Source: Mycolicibacterium vaccae NBRC 14118 = CIP 105934 (GTDB lineage Bacteria > Actinomycetota > Actinomycetes > Mycobacteriales > Mycobacteriaceae). From it: a stretch of DNA of 33,357 nt. The position numbers were made by a program, and so were the translations under genes. This document shows positions 15,935-23,823 of this stretch, piece by piece. The number at the start of each line of letters is the position of its first letter. Positions within the stretch are counted from its first letter, which is position 1. Under the pieces are notes generated by a model. It ran no database searches. It saw nothing but the letters and a program-made list of their open reading frames with translations, and had not been told where the DNA came from. The stretch lies in the NCBI RefSeq assembly GCF_001552715.1, contig NZ_BCRS01000058.1:1-33357 (forward strand), read 5' to 3'.

Positions 15935-17713
15935 TCAGAGATCCAGGACGACGGGCGTCACCGGCGCCGCGATGCACGGCAGACAGTTGCCTTCGGCGGG
16001 CTCCTCCAGAGGTCCGGGGTCGTTGCGGACCCGCCCGGCCAGTAGCCCGGTTTCACAGGTGTGGCAGACCCCCGTGCGGCAGGACCACCGGGTGGGGATG
16101 TCGCACGCTTCGGCGAACTCCAGCAGGCTGGCGTATCCCGAACCCCAGGGTGCGGAGATACCGCTGCGGGCGAACTGGACGACGGGCCCGTCACCTGTCG
16201 GCCCCGCGGGTTGATGCGGTGGCAGGGCGGACGCGGCGGCGATTCCCGGGGTGACGGCGGCGCGGCCGGCGAAGGCCTCGACGTGGATGGCGTCCCGGCG
16301 CATTCCGTGGTCGACCAGCACGCGGGTGACGTCGGCCATGAACAGATCCGGGCCGCACACGAATACCGAGGCCTCGCTGGGGATCTGCAGTTCAGCCAGT
16401 GCTTGGGCGGTGATGCGGCCGCTGCGGTCGTAGTCGATGCCGAGCCGATCGGACTGCCTCGGCCGACTGTAGAAGACCGCACTGCGACTGCCCGGGAGGA
16501 GGCGCAACGCCTCGCTCGCCTCGGCGGCGAAAGGGTGTTCGACCCCGTTACGCGCGGCGTGGATCCACCACAGCGGCCGGTCGGATCGCTGCTCGCTGAC
16601 GGCATGCAACATCGACAGCAGGGGCGTGACACCCACCCCGGCCGACAGCAACACCAGCGGCCGTTCCGCCGCGTCGAGAACGAAGTCGCCGCGGGGCGCG
16701 GCGATATCGATCTCGGCACCGACCGGCAACTGATCGTGGACGTAATTGCTTGCGCTACCGTGTGTTTCCCGCTTGACCGCGATCCGGTACAGGTATGTGG
16801 CCGGACTGTTGCACAACGAGTAGCTGCGCACGGCCGTCGTGTCCCCGATCGGGACGCGCACCGCTATCGACTGTCCGGCCAGCCGCGGCGGCAAGGGTGT
16901 GCCGTCGGGATCGGCGAGGGTCACTGAACGCACGTCGCGGCTCTCGGCCCTGGCCGCGACGACGCGCAGTGCGCGGAACCCCGGCCAGGCCGGTGGCCCG
17001 GTGGCGGCGCCGGTCAACCCGCTGTTCCCCGATACCGCGGAATCACTTTGCGCCAGCAGGCTTTCCAGCGATCCCTTCCATCCTGGGCTGAGCGCCGGGA
17101 TGCGCAGTGCACGCTCGAGACTGTCGCGGGGATGCCCCGGGAGATAGAGCAGGCCGTCGATGTCGGCGACCGTCACGGCCTCGGGCCCCTGGCTGATCTG
17201 TTCGATCTGCTGCCCCGCTTCGATCTGCCCCTCGGCGAGGACGCGGCAGTAGAAGCCCGGTCGACGGTGGGCGACGAGCAGCGCCGCCATCCGGGGCTCG
17301 CGGACACGCATCCCGACGCGGTAGCAGGTCACCCGCGGCTGCGTCACTTCGAGCACGACGTCGCCGATGCGGTACCGGTCGCCGATGCACACCTCGCTGT
17401 CGGGCAGGCCGTCGACGGTGAGGTTCTCCCCGAACACGCCCGGCGTGAGATCGTCGCGGCCCAGTTCGCGGGCCCAGTGGCGGTAGGACTCCAGCTGGTA
17501 GACCAGCACGGCGCGATTCTCCCCGCCGTGTCCGGCCAGATCACCCTGACCGTCGCCGTCGATGTTGAGCCGCCGGACCGTGCGCGGCCCCGCCACCGGC
17601 GACTTCCAGCTACCCGTGTGCACCACGCGGCCGTTCCAATCGACGTCGGCGGGCATTCCGACGTTCACCGACGCCAGCGTGGCCCGATCCCTGCTGTCGG
17701 CGGCCGTCAGCAC
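15935..17713 (-). CDS. MOSC-flavin reductase-[2Fe-2S] ferredoxin fusion
   Basis: A 592-residue three-part redox protein. Residues about 15-170 are a YiiM-type MOSC domain ([20 protein letters not shown], and the molybdenum-ligand candidate Cys130 in P-R-V-T-C). Residues about 245-485 are a ferredoxin-NADP reductase-type module: R-S-Y-S-L at 296-300 for the flavin, S-A-G-V-G-V-T-P-L at 357-365 and C-G-P-D at 453 for NAD(P). Residues 505-592 are a plant-type ferredoxin with Cys545, 550, 553 and 580. All electron carriers for reducing N-hydroxylated compounds are thus in one chain. Start GTG 17713 overlaps the upstream gene's stop by 7 nt and fits the MOSC boundary. Confidence 0.92.
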   Translation of the reverse strand: MLTAADSRDRATLASVNVGMPADVDWNGRVVHTGSWKSPVAGPRTVRRLNIDGDGQGDLAGHGGENRAVLVYQLESYRHWARELGRDDLTPGVFGENLTVDGLPDSEVCIGDRYRIGDVVLEVTQPRVTCYRVGMRVREPRMAALLVAHRRPGFYCRVLAEGQIEAGQQIEQISQGPEAVTVADIDGLLYLPGHPRDSLERALRIPALSPGWKGSLESLLAQSDSAVSGNSGLTGAATGPPAWPGFRALRVVAARAESRDVRSVTLADPDGTPLPPRLAGQSIAVRVPIGDTTAVRSYSLCNSPATYLYRIAVKRETHGSASNYVHDQLPVGAEIDIAAPRGDFVLDAAERPLVLLSAGVGVTPLLSMLHAVSEQRSDRPLWWIHAARNGVEHPFAAEASEALRLLPGSRSAVFYSRPRQSDRLGIDYDRSGRITAQALAELQIPSEASVFVCGPDLFMADVTRVLVDHGMRRDAIHVEAFAGRAAVTPGIAAASALPPHQPAGPTGDGPVVQFARSGISAPWGSGYASLLEFAEACDIPTRWSCRTGVCHTCETGLLAGRVRNDPGPLEEPAEGNCLPCIAAPVTPVVLDL

Positions 17714-18174
17714 AGCGGGAGCTCGACGTCGGCGCCGCGTTCGTCGTCGCCGCGGGGACCGAAGATGCGGCGCTCGGCCTCCTCGATCCGCACGTCGTTG
17801 ATGCTGGCCTCGCGCCGGCGCATCAGACCGTTGTCGTCGAACTCCCACAGTTCGTTGCCGTAGCTGCGCCACCACTGGCCGGACCCGTCATGGCACTCGT
17901 ACTGGAAGCGCACCGCGATGCGGTTTCCGGTGTAGCTCCACAGGCTTTTCCGCAACGCGTAGCTGCGCTCGCGCTCCCATTTGGCGGTGAGGAACTCGAC
18001 GATGGCAGCGCGGCCCGTGACGAACTGGTCGCGGTTACGCCACACGCTGTCGACCGTGTAGGCCAGGCTGACGCGGTGCGGGTCGCAGGTGTTCCAGGCG
18101 TCCTCGGCCGCCTGCACCTTCTGCCGGGCGGTGTCCAGATCGTAGGGCGGAATGGGCGGGCGGGCCTCGGTCAT
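17707..18174 (-). CDS. DUF1348 / SnoaL-NTF2-like protein
   Basis: A 155-residue protein with ATG at 18172-18174 (the frame is open upstream but without protein-like sequence). It matches the DUF1348 nuclear transport factor 2-like family: [19 protein letters not shown], then [33 protein letters not shown], and the final [10 protein letters not shown]. The fold is a small cone-shaped alpha/beta barrel; catalytic function is not known. It overlaps the MOSC-reductase gene by 7 nt (GTGCTGA), so it is co-translated with it and may serve the same pathway. Divergent from the GH3 gene. Confidence 0.9.
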   Translation of the reverse strand: MTEARPPIPPYDLDTARQKVQAAEDAWNTCDPHRVSLAYTVDSVWRNRDQFVTGRAAIVEFLTAKWERERSYALRKSLWSYTGNRIAVRFQYECHDGSGQWWRSYGNELWEFDDNGLMRRREASINDVRIEEAERRIFGPRGDDERGADVELPLC

Positions 18175-18296
18175 CCCCGATGGTCCCACGAACCGGCGCG
18201 GCACCGCCTGACATTTCATCCAGCCGCGGCTCTGGCCGGCCGGCGGAATCGGTCCTATGCTCGGCCGCACGACCGCGCTGATCCGCTGGGAGCAGG

Positions 18297-20543
18297 ATGA
18301 GCATCTCCGAACCGCCGCACGGAACCTCATCCGGCGCTGCGGCAGACCCGGCGTCGTTGCCGTTGCAGGTCAGGGCCGGGCTCGGTAGCGGCGAGTCTTT
18401 CTGGCACACCAAGTCCGCCGCCGGGCTCCCCGCGCTGACACTGACCGACGGCCCCCACGGCGTGCGGGTACAGCCTGGCCTCGCCGACCATCTCGGGCTC
18501 GCCGCGAGTGCGCCGGCGACCTGCTTTCCCCCGGCCGCCGGTCTGGCGCAGAGCTGGGATCGCGCACTGGTCGCGCGGGTGGGTCGCGCGCTGGCCGACG
18601 AGTCCCGCGCGCTCGGAGTCGGCATCCTGTTGGGGCCCGCAGTGAACATCAAGCGCGATCCGCGCTGCGGGCGCAATTTCGAGTACTTCTCCGAAGATCC
18701 TTTCCTGAGTGGCACATTGGGCGCCGCGTGGGTCGAGGGACTGCAGGCCGGGGGCGTCGGAGCGTCGGTCAAGCACTTCGCGGCCAACAACGCCGAATAC
18801 GACAGGATGCGCTCCGACTCCCGGGTCGGTCCGCGGGCGCTGCGGGAGATCTACCTGAAGAGCTTCGAGCGGGTGGTCACCGAATCCCGGCCGTGGACGG
18901 TGATGTGCTCCTACAACAAGATCAACGGTGTCTACGCGTCCGAGAACCGTTGGCTGCTCACCGATGTGCTGCGTCACCAGTGGGGCTTCGCCGGCGCTGT
19001 GGTCAGCGACTGGGGCGCGGTCACCGACCGGGTCGCCGCACTTGTGGCCGGTCTTGACCTGGCCATGCCCGGCGGCGACCCCTCCCTGGACGCGGACGTC
19101 GTCGCGGCGGTCGAGGCGGGGCGGCTCGACCCGGCCGTCGTCGACGCCGCGGCGGTCCGGGTCCTGACGCTGCTTGTCCGCGCCGCGGCAAACACCGACC
19201 CCGTCGTCGCCGACCTGGACGCCCACCACGCGCTGGCCCGTGAAGCCGCGGGCCGCAGTATCGCGCTGCTGAAGAACACCGGTGACCTGTTGCCCTTGCG
19301 CGCTGACGGAGCGCTGGCCGTCGTCGGGGAGTTCGCCGTCCACCCCCGGTACCAGGGCGGCGGGAGTTCGCACGTCAACGCCGCCAGACTCGACATCCCC
19401 CTGGACGAGATCCGCGCCCGTGCGGCCGGTGCCGTCACCTATGCGCCCGGCTACGGCTCCGGCGACGACCCGCAGCGCCTCATCGACGACGCGGTCGCGG
19501 GCGCCGCGGCAGCCGACGCCGCCGTGGTGTTCCTCGGACTGTCCGACCACGCGGAATCCGAAGGCTACGACCGCGTGGACATCGCGCTGCCGGCTGGGCA
19601 GTTGCGTCTGCTGGAGGCCGTCGCGGCGGCGCAACCGCGCACGGTCGTCGTGCTGTGCCACGGCGGTGTGGTCCGGCTGGCCGAGGTGGACCGGCTGGCA
19701 GCGGCCGTCCTCGACGGTGCCCTTCTCGGCCAGGGCGGCGGCTCGGCGGTCGCCGACGTACTGTTCGGCCTGGTGAACCCCAGCGGCCGTCTCGCCGAGA
19801 CGGTGCCGGAGCGCCTGCAGGACGCGCCGTCATTCCTGAACTTCCCGGGCGAACACTCCCGGGTCCTCTACGGCGAGGGGATCTTCGTCGGCTACCGCGG
19901 CTACGACGCCCGGGCCATCGAGGTGACCTACCCGTTCGGGCATGGGTTGTCCTACACGACTTTTCGCTACGACACGGCCGCAGCCGCCGTCGAGGGTGAG
20001 GAGATCGTGGTCACGGTTTCGTTGACCAACACCGGACCTCGCGACGGCCGCGAAGTGGTGCAGATCTACGCCGCCAAACCGGTGTCGGACATCGCGCGGG
20101 CTCCGCAGGAGCTGCGGGGATTCCAGGTCGTGGATTTGGCGCGCGGTGCCACCGGCGCGGTGACCGTGCGCATCCCCCGTGCGGATTTCGCGTACTGGGA
20201 CGACCGGGTCGACGACTGGGTGGTCGAGGGCGGCGAGTACGTCCTGCGGATCGGGAGTTCAAGCCGAAATATCGTGCACACCATCGCGATTCACCTCGAC
20301 GGTGACGGCGTGCGAGTCCCGCTCACCGAGAACTCGACGATCGGTGAGGTGCTCGCCGATCCGGTCGCCGGGCCGCGGCTGATCTCGATGTTCCAGCAGA
20401 GCGCCGCGGCCATGCCCGACCAGGACAGCCTGGGCACCGGGATGCTGAAGATGATCGAGTCCATCCCCCTCGGGCGGCTGAAACTCTTCGGGGTCGCGCT
20501 CACCCGGGAAGTGCTCGACCACCTCCTGCAGGCCGATCCGTAG
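18297..20543 (+). CDS. Glycoside hydrolase family 3 beta-glucosidase, BglS-like
   Basis: A 748-residue GH3 enzyme; ATG 18297 with GGGAG 5 nt upstream, and a -10-like TATGCT at 18256-18261. It contains the substrate-loop D-G-P-H-G-V-R (51-57), [16 protein letters not shown] (120-135), K-H-F-A-A-N-N (159-165), and the nucleophile Asp238 in V-V-S-D-W-G-A. In the second domain E-G-Y-D-R makes Glu422 the likely acid/base. A fibronectin-III-like domain follows at about 565-660, then about 85 further residues. No signal peptide is present, so it should act on imported beta-glucosides. It resembles M. tuberculosis BglS (Rv0186). Its last 44 bp overlap the convergent phosphatase gene. Confidence 0.93.
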   Translation: MSISEPPHGTSSGAAADPASLPLQVRAGLGSGESFWHTKSAAGLPALTLTDGPHGVRVQPGLADHLGLAASAPATCFPPAAGLAQSWDRALVARVGRALADESRALGVGILLGPAVNIKRDPRCGRNFEYFSEDPFLSGTLGAAWVEGLQAGGVGASVKHFAANNAEYDRMRSDSRVGPRALREIYLKSFERVVTESRPWTVMCSYNKINGVYASENRWLLTDVLRHQWGFAGAVVSDWGAVTDRVAALVAGLDLAMPGGDPSLDADVVAAVEAGRLDPAVVDAAAVRVLTLLVRAAANTDPVVADLDAHHALAREAAGRSIALLKNTGDLLPLRADGALAVVGEFAVHPRYQGGGSSHVNAARLDIPLDEIRARAAGAVTYAPGYGSGDDPQRLIDDAVAGAAAADAAVVFLGLSDHAESEGYDRVDIALPAGQLRLLEAVAAAQPRTVVVLCHGGVVRLAEVDRLAAAVLDGALLGQGGGSAVADVLFGLVNPSGRLAETVPERLQDAPSFLNFPGEHSRVLYGEGIFVGYRGYDARAIEVTYPFGHGLSYTTFRYDTAAAAVEGEEIVVTVSLTNTGPRDGREVVQIYAAKPVSDIARAPQELRGFQVVDLARGATGAVTVRIPRADFAYWDDRVDDWVVEGGEYVLRIGSSSRNIVHTIAIHLDGDGVRVPLTENSTIGEVLADPVAGPRLISMFQQSAAAMPDQDSLGTGMLKMIESIPLGRLKLFGVALTREVLDHLLQADP

Positions 20544-21183
20544 CGGCCGCGGTGTCGCCGGCGAGGTGACTGACATCGGCGAGCACGCTGACCTGCCTGT
20601 TGTGGAAGTAGTCGTCCTCGGCGAGGGTCGTGATGCTCCCGGGGGCCGCTGTGAAGCCGGCGCGGCCGGCATGCGCGATCGGTACCCCGAGCCAATCGGT
20701 GATCACATAGGTCAAGGCGAACCCGTGGGTCACGATCACGATGTCTTGTGCTGGCCGAGAGAGTATCTCGTCCACAGCGGAGTAGATTCTCGCGGCGAAC
20801 TCACCCTTGGTCTCCGCACCGGGGATTCCTTCGTCGTGCGACATTCGGTCGCCGGTGACCGGCGGCGGGATGAACCGCGCATCGAGCCAGCTCTGCGGCC
20901 GGCCTTCGGCCACCCCGTAGGACTTCTCGCGCAATCGCTCGTCGAGCACCGGGGCGGTGTTCAGTGCCGCCGCGACGGCCTCGGCCGTGCGTCGGGCGCG
21001 CAGCAGATCAGAGGAGAACACCTCGGCCCCGCGGCCCGCGAGCACGTCACCGAGCGCACGGCCGATGGCGGCGGCATGCCGGGCGCCGCGCGCCGTCAGG
21101 TCGGAGTCGTGCCAGCCCCCGACCAGGCCGTCGACGTGGTGCGTCGCCTCCGGGTGGGTGACGACATAGATGCGCCGGCCCAT
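20500..21183 (-). CDS. Histidine phosphatase superfamily protein, altered RHG motif
   Basis: A 227-residue protein (ATG 21181-21183, GAGGG upstream). The phosphoglycerate-mutase-like fold is clear: V-V-T-H-P-E-A-T (7-14), D-L-T-A-R-G, S-S-D-L-L-R-A-R-R-T-A-E with the second phosphate-binding Arg, R-L-R-E-K-S-Y-G-V-A-E-G, and the second catalytic His in V-T-H-G-F-A. The usual first motif R-H-G is T9-H10-P11 here: the phospho-accepting His is kept but the adjacent phosphate-binding Arg and the Gly are gone. Either a subfamily variant or changed substrate binding is possible. Family roles range from phosphosugars to alpha-ribazole phosphate. The C-terminus overlaps GH3 by 44 bp in antisense. Confidence 0.9.
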   Translation of the reverse strand: MGRRIYVVTHPEATHHVDGLVGGWHDSDLTARGARHAAAIGRALGDVLAGRGAEVFSSDLLRARRTAEAVAAALNTAPVLDERLREKSYGVAEGRPQSWLDARFIPPPVTGDRMSHDEGIPGAETKGEFAARIYSAVDEILSRPAQDIVIVTHGFALTYVITDWLGVPIAHAGRAGFTAAPGSITTLAEDDYFHNRQVSVLADVSHLAGDTAAATDRPAGGGRALPG

Positions 21184-21203
21184 GCCCTCACGGTAACGGG
21201 CGG

Positions 21204-21641
21204 CTACGCGGTGACCCGCAGTTCGGCGCCCGGGTGCGAGCTGAGCGTGACGACCACGGTGCCGCTGCCCGTCTGGAACATCGTGTTCGCATAGCCGATG
21301 AATCCGTAGTGCCCGTCGATCGTCGAGACTGCGGTGATGTCAGCGTGGCCGGAGGCCCCGGTGTCGAGATTGGCCCACGCCGCGGTGACGGTCAGCGAGC
21401 AGGATCCGTCATATCTGCCGGCGTCGTAGTTGATCGTCACCCGGACGCCGTTCTCCACCTGATCGAAGGTCTGAACGGGCGCCACCTGAGCCTCCGCCCT
21501 GACGGTGCCCCCGCACGTCGGGGACGCCACCACCGGTACGGGCGGCAGGTATGCGACCGGCTGCGCGTGGACGGTCGCCATCCCCGACCAGGGCGCGATC
21601 AGGGCGAGAGCGAGCGCGGCGGTAGCGCGGACGGGAGCCAT
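21204..21641 (-). CDS. Small secreted protein of unknown function
   Basis: A 145-residue protein with a Sec signal peptide: short positive N-terminus, hydrophobic stretch T-A-A-L-A-L-A-L-I-A-P-W, and a likely cut after V-H-A (residue 26). The mature part has two cysteines (C-G-G and G-S-C-S-L-T-V) that could form a disulfide, and a pattern of alternating hydrophobic and polar residues (VRVTINYD, SLTVTAAW, GTVVVTLSSH) that suggests a small all-beta fold. I do not recognise a family. It lies 20 bp downstream of nothing on its own strand and just upstream of the phosphatase gene (same strand), with which it may be co-transcribed. Confidence 0.75.
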   Translation of the reverse strand: MAPVRATAALALALIAPWSGMATVHAQPVAYLPPVPVVASPTCGGTVRAEAQVAPVQTFDQVENGVRVTINYDAGRYDGSCSLTVTAAWANLDTGASGHADITAVSTIDGHYGFIGYANTMFQTGSGTVVVTLSSHPGAELRVTA

Positions 21642-21680
21642 ACCTGGCTATCGCCGGCTCTGACCGCGGCGTTAGCAGTG

Positions 21681-21803
21681 GCGGTCCTGCTAGCCTCTGG
21701 TCCGTCCATTGCGATGGGATCCGAGGAAGCCGGTGCGATTCCGGCGCGGTACCGCCACTGTGAGCGGCGCTTTGTCCAGCGTGCGTGAGCCAGATACTCG
21801 CCC
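21681..21803 (+). ncRNA. Cobalamin (AdoCbl) riboswitch
   Basis: The aptamer core is recognisable in order: GGGATCCGAGGAAGC, the hairpin GCCGGTGCGATTCCGGCGC (21729-21747), CCGCCACTGTGA (21752-21763), a variable arm, and the B12 box GAGCCAGATACTCGCC (21787-21802). The 5' half of the outer stem is placed at about 21681-21700 but its exact pairing was not computed. It lies on the plus strand directly upstream of the CbiX-like/ferredoxin gene, so that gene should be switched off when cobalamin is plentiful. Confidence 0.93.
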
Positions 21804-21819
21804 CACCGCACCTTTCGAG

Positions 21820-21840
21820 CTCGGGGCGGTCTACCCCGAG
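21820..21840 (+). promoter_or_regulatory. Stem-loop in riboswitch expression platform
   Basis: CTCGGGG-N7-CCCCGAG is a perfect 7-bp GC-rich stem (21820-21826 with 21834-21840). It lies between the B12 box and the gene start and its 3' arm runs into the AGAAAGG ribosome binding site (21839-21845). No U tract follows, so translational control of the site is more likely than intrinsic termination. Confidence 0.6.
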
Positions 21841-21856
21841 AAAGGTTGTGCCCCTC

Positions 21857-22567
21857 GTGCGTCCATCTCATGCCCCTACCGAAGCGGTCCGGGTCCTCGT
21901 CGGGATGTCGATCCGGGAGGCCAACGCCGCCGGCGACCTCGCGGCCACCGCTGCCGCCCTCGGTGTCCGCCTGGCCTTCCTACAGATCACCGAGCCGTCC
22001 CTGCGCACCGTGCTCACCGAACTCGCCGACGGCGGGGCCGGGCGGATCGAGCTGGTCGGCGTCGCCTTCGGGCAACTGGCGCCGGGCAACTCGTGGCTGC
22101 GCCGGATCGCCTCGCACTGGTGGCGTGAACGTGGCGCCGGAGCGCCTGAGGTCGTGGTCGCGACCAGACTGCTCGACACCGACCCGGTCGATGCTGCCGC
22201 GGTCTCCTCCGCCCTGGAGAAGGCACGGCCGGTCACCGGGTCGGAGTCGCCGCTGACCTCGGCGGCCTGGGCGGAGGTCCCCGCCTACCGTCACCATGTG
22301 CTCGTCTGCCGGGGGCCGCGGTGCAGCGCCCGCGGCGCGGAAAAGACCTGGACCGCCCTCGCCGAGGGATTGTCGCGGCGTGGGCTCCGGGACAGCGACG
22401 TCCTGATGACCGCGGCCGGCTGCATGTTCCCCTGTAACCACGCGCCGGTACTCGCGGTTCAGCCCGACGACGTCTGGTACGGCGACATGACTCCCGAGCA
22501 CGTGGACCGGCTCATCGATGACCACCTGAGCACCGGCGAACCGATCCAGGACGCCCGTATCCGGTAG
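21857..22567 (+). CDS. B12-regulated degenerate CbiX-like domain fused to [2Fe-2S] ferredoxin
   Basis: About 236 residues. GTG 21857 is preferred because AGAAAGG (21839-21845) pairs with the 5' part of the anti-SD region; GTG 21848 is too close. Residues about 10-130 look like a sirohydrochlorin chelatase (CbiX/SirB) half: L-V-G-M-S-I-R-E-A-N where CbiX has V-G-H-G-S-R, then V-R-L-A-F-L-Q-I-T-E-P-S-L and I-E-L-V-G-V-A-F-G. The metal-binding histidines are missing (H to M; no second His). Residues 146-225 are a thioredoxin-fold ferredoxin with Cys151, 156, 189 and 193. The riboswitch ties it to cobalamin or cobalt metabolism, as a redox or metal-handling accessory rather than an active chelatase. 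Confidence 0.85.
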   Translation: MRPSHAPTEAVRVLVGMSIREANAAGDLAATAAALGVRLAFLQITEPSLRTVLTELADGGAGRIELVGVAFGQLAPGNSWLRRIASHWWRERGAGAPEVVVATRLLDTDPVDAAAVSSALEKARPVTGSESPLTSAAWAEVPAYRHHVLVCRGPRCSARGAEKTWTALAEGLSRRGLRDSDVLMTAAGCMFPCNHAPVLAVQPDDVWYGDMTPEHVDRLIDDHLSTGEPIQDARIR

Positions 22568-22583
22568 GTCGGTCAGCTGAGGA

Positions 22584-23066
22584 TCAGGCGGTCGAACCGA
22601 CTCGCGGAAGGTTCACCCGCAGCGCCAGATGCTCGTCGAGGATGCGGCGCAACGCGGCGTCCATCGGATGAGCCGAGGCCAGATCGCGGCCGAACCGGCT
22701 GTCCACGACCACCACCTCCCCCTCGCGGAGTTCGGACGTCTCGGCATGATCGACGAACGGATCGAACAGTGCCGGCGGCGTGGCGAGGTAGTGCAGGGCC
22801 CGGTGAGCCCCGTTCACCTCGGCGGCGTACATCAGCCCGTGCTGAGTGATCACGAAGAACTCCTCGGTGATCCGGGCGTTCGGGATCTCGGTACCACCCC
22901 ACTCCATCGCACCGTGGCGGCTCTGTTCCAGCGGATCCTGAACGGCGTCGGTCAGCATGAACATCCGCTCGACGACCCCGACGCCCCAGCGCGGATACAT
23001 GTCCATCGCGGGCCGGAAATGCCGCGCGAAGACCTCACCGAAGAAGTCGTGAAGTTGTTCCATCAT
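22584..23066 (-). CDS. Conserved-looking protein of unknown function
   Basis: A 160-residue soluble protein starting at one of two adjacent ATG codons (23061-23066) with AAGGGG upstream. It has no signal peptide or membrane helix. It is rich in aromatic and acidic residues (HDFFGEVFARHFRPAM, WGVGVVERMFML) with an E-E-F-F-V-I-T-Q-H-G-L-M-Y-A-A-E-V-N-G strand-rich middle and E-G-E-V-V-V-V-D-S-R-F-G later. I do not recognise a family. It converges on the B12-regulated gene (16-bp gap) and lies 98 bp downstream of thioredoxin 2 on the same strand. Confidence 0.7.
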   Translation of the reverse strand: MMEQLHDFFGEVFARHFRPAMDMYPRWGVGVVERMFMLTDAVQDPLEQSRHGAMEWGGTEIPNARITEEFFVITQHGLMYAAEVNGAHRALHYLATPPALFDPFVDHAETSELREGEVVVVDSRFGRDLASAHPMDAALRRILDEHLALRVNLPRVGSTA

Positions 23067-23125
23067 CGCGGCCCCTTAGATTCGACGACACCTCGAGTGT
23101 GCGCCCCGAATCGCCGGTTCTGCCA

Positions 23126-23144
23126 GACCTCCCGGTCAGAGGTC
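23126..23144 (-). terminator. Possible hairpin between thioredoxin and unknown gene
   Basis: GACCTC-N7-GAGGTC (23126-23131 with 23139-23144) is a perfect 6-bp stem about 20 bp downstream of the thioredoxin stop. It has no U tract, so it is at best a weak terminator; it could also be an operator for the gene at 23066. Confidence 0.3.
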
Positions 23145-23164
23145 ACGAACTCCGCCCGCGCGGA

Positions 23165-23623
23165 TCACCGTTGCGCCGCCCCGGATTCGGACCCCGTCCC
23201 GCTCAACGCGCGGTCCAGCCATGCTCGCAAACAAGCCACCGGCGCGGCGCCCGACTGACGGGCCAACACCGCGCCCTCCGCCAGGACGAGCAACGTCGGC
23301 ACGGACTGGACAGAAAACCGCGCCGCGGTCCGCCGTGCGGTGTCTACGTCCACCTTGACCAGTTTCAGCTCCCCCGCGTGCTCTGTGGCGAGCTGCTCCA
23401 GCGTCGGGCCGACCGTCCGGCACGGATCGCACCAGGTGACCCCCAGATCCACCAGCACCGGCACTCTGGAGCGCTCCGCGACCTCGGCGAAATCGGCGTC
23501 GCCGGCGACGGCGATCCAGGGCACCGCCTCATGGCAGCTGGCGCAGCGCGGCGTGCCGTTCGCGGCGGCGGGAAGCCGATTGACAGTCTCGCAGTGGGGA
23601 CATTTCACGTTCGTGGTTGTCAT
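23165..23623 (-). CDS. Thioredoxin 2 (TrxC-type) with N-terminal zinc motif
   Basis: A 152-residue protein; ATG 23621-23623 with GTGGAG 7 nt upstream is preferred over a GTG 18 nt earlier. The N-terminus has two CxxC pairs (Cys8/11 and Cys27/30) that bind zinc in the TrxC family, followed by a thioredoxin domain with the active site W-C-D-P-C (Cys65, Cys68), the cis-proline segment S-V-P-T-L, and K-V-D-V-D. The usual active site is W-C-G-P-C; Asp in place of Gly should change the redox potential. It is a cytoplasmic disulfide reductase, often part of oxidative-stress defence. Divergent from the ACC deaminase gene. Confidence 0.93.
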   Translation of the reverse strand: MTTTNVKCPHCETVNRLPAAANGTPRCASCHEAVPWIAVAGDADFAEVAERSRVPVLVDLGVTWCDPCRTVGPTLEQLATEHAGELKLVKVDVDTARRTAARFSVQSVPTLLVLAEGAVLARQSGAAPVACLRAWLDRALSGTGSESGAAQR

Positions 23624-23741
23624 CGCGCGCTCCACGCTCACTCAGGTCTGAGATCTAGTGCCTGACCTAAGCCTAGGACGGGATCCGTCCCCGGTCACCA
23701 GTTCCGGGCCTTCGATTCACGGCGATCTGTCAGGGGTCCGG

Positions 23742-23768
23742 AATGCATCGATATATTGCATGTTGCAT
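23742..23768 (+). promoter_or_regulatory. AT-rich repeat region upstream of ACC deaminase gene
   Basis: In an otherwise GC-rich gap, ATGCA (23743-23747) and TGCAT (23757-23761) form an inverted repeat, TTGCAT occurs twice at 7-bp spacing (23756 and 23763), and TATATT (23752-23757) could serve as a -10 element for the gene at 23824. It may be promoter plus operator; no regulator is identified. Confidence 0.4.
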
Positions 23769-23823
23769 ACTTGGCGGGGCACGGACTGCGCCCCGCGGGA
23801 CGGCGACGAACTCTGGAGCACGC

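Noticed and set aside
15927..15944. GGATC-N8-GATCC hairpin between convergent NmrA-like and MOSC-fusion genes
   Set aside because: Only a 5-bp stem, no U tract, partly inside the coding end of the MOSC gene; too weak to call a terminator.
18327..19661. 444-residue frame antisense to the GH3 gene
   Set aside because: No recognisable domain; GH3 catalytic residues are intact on the other strand.
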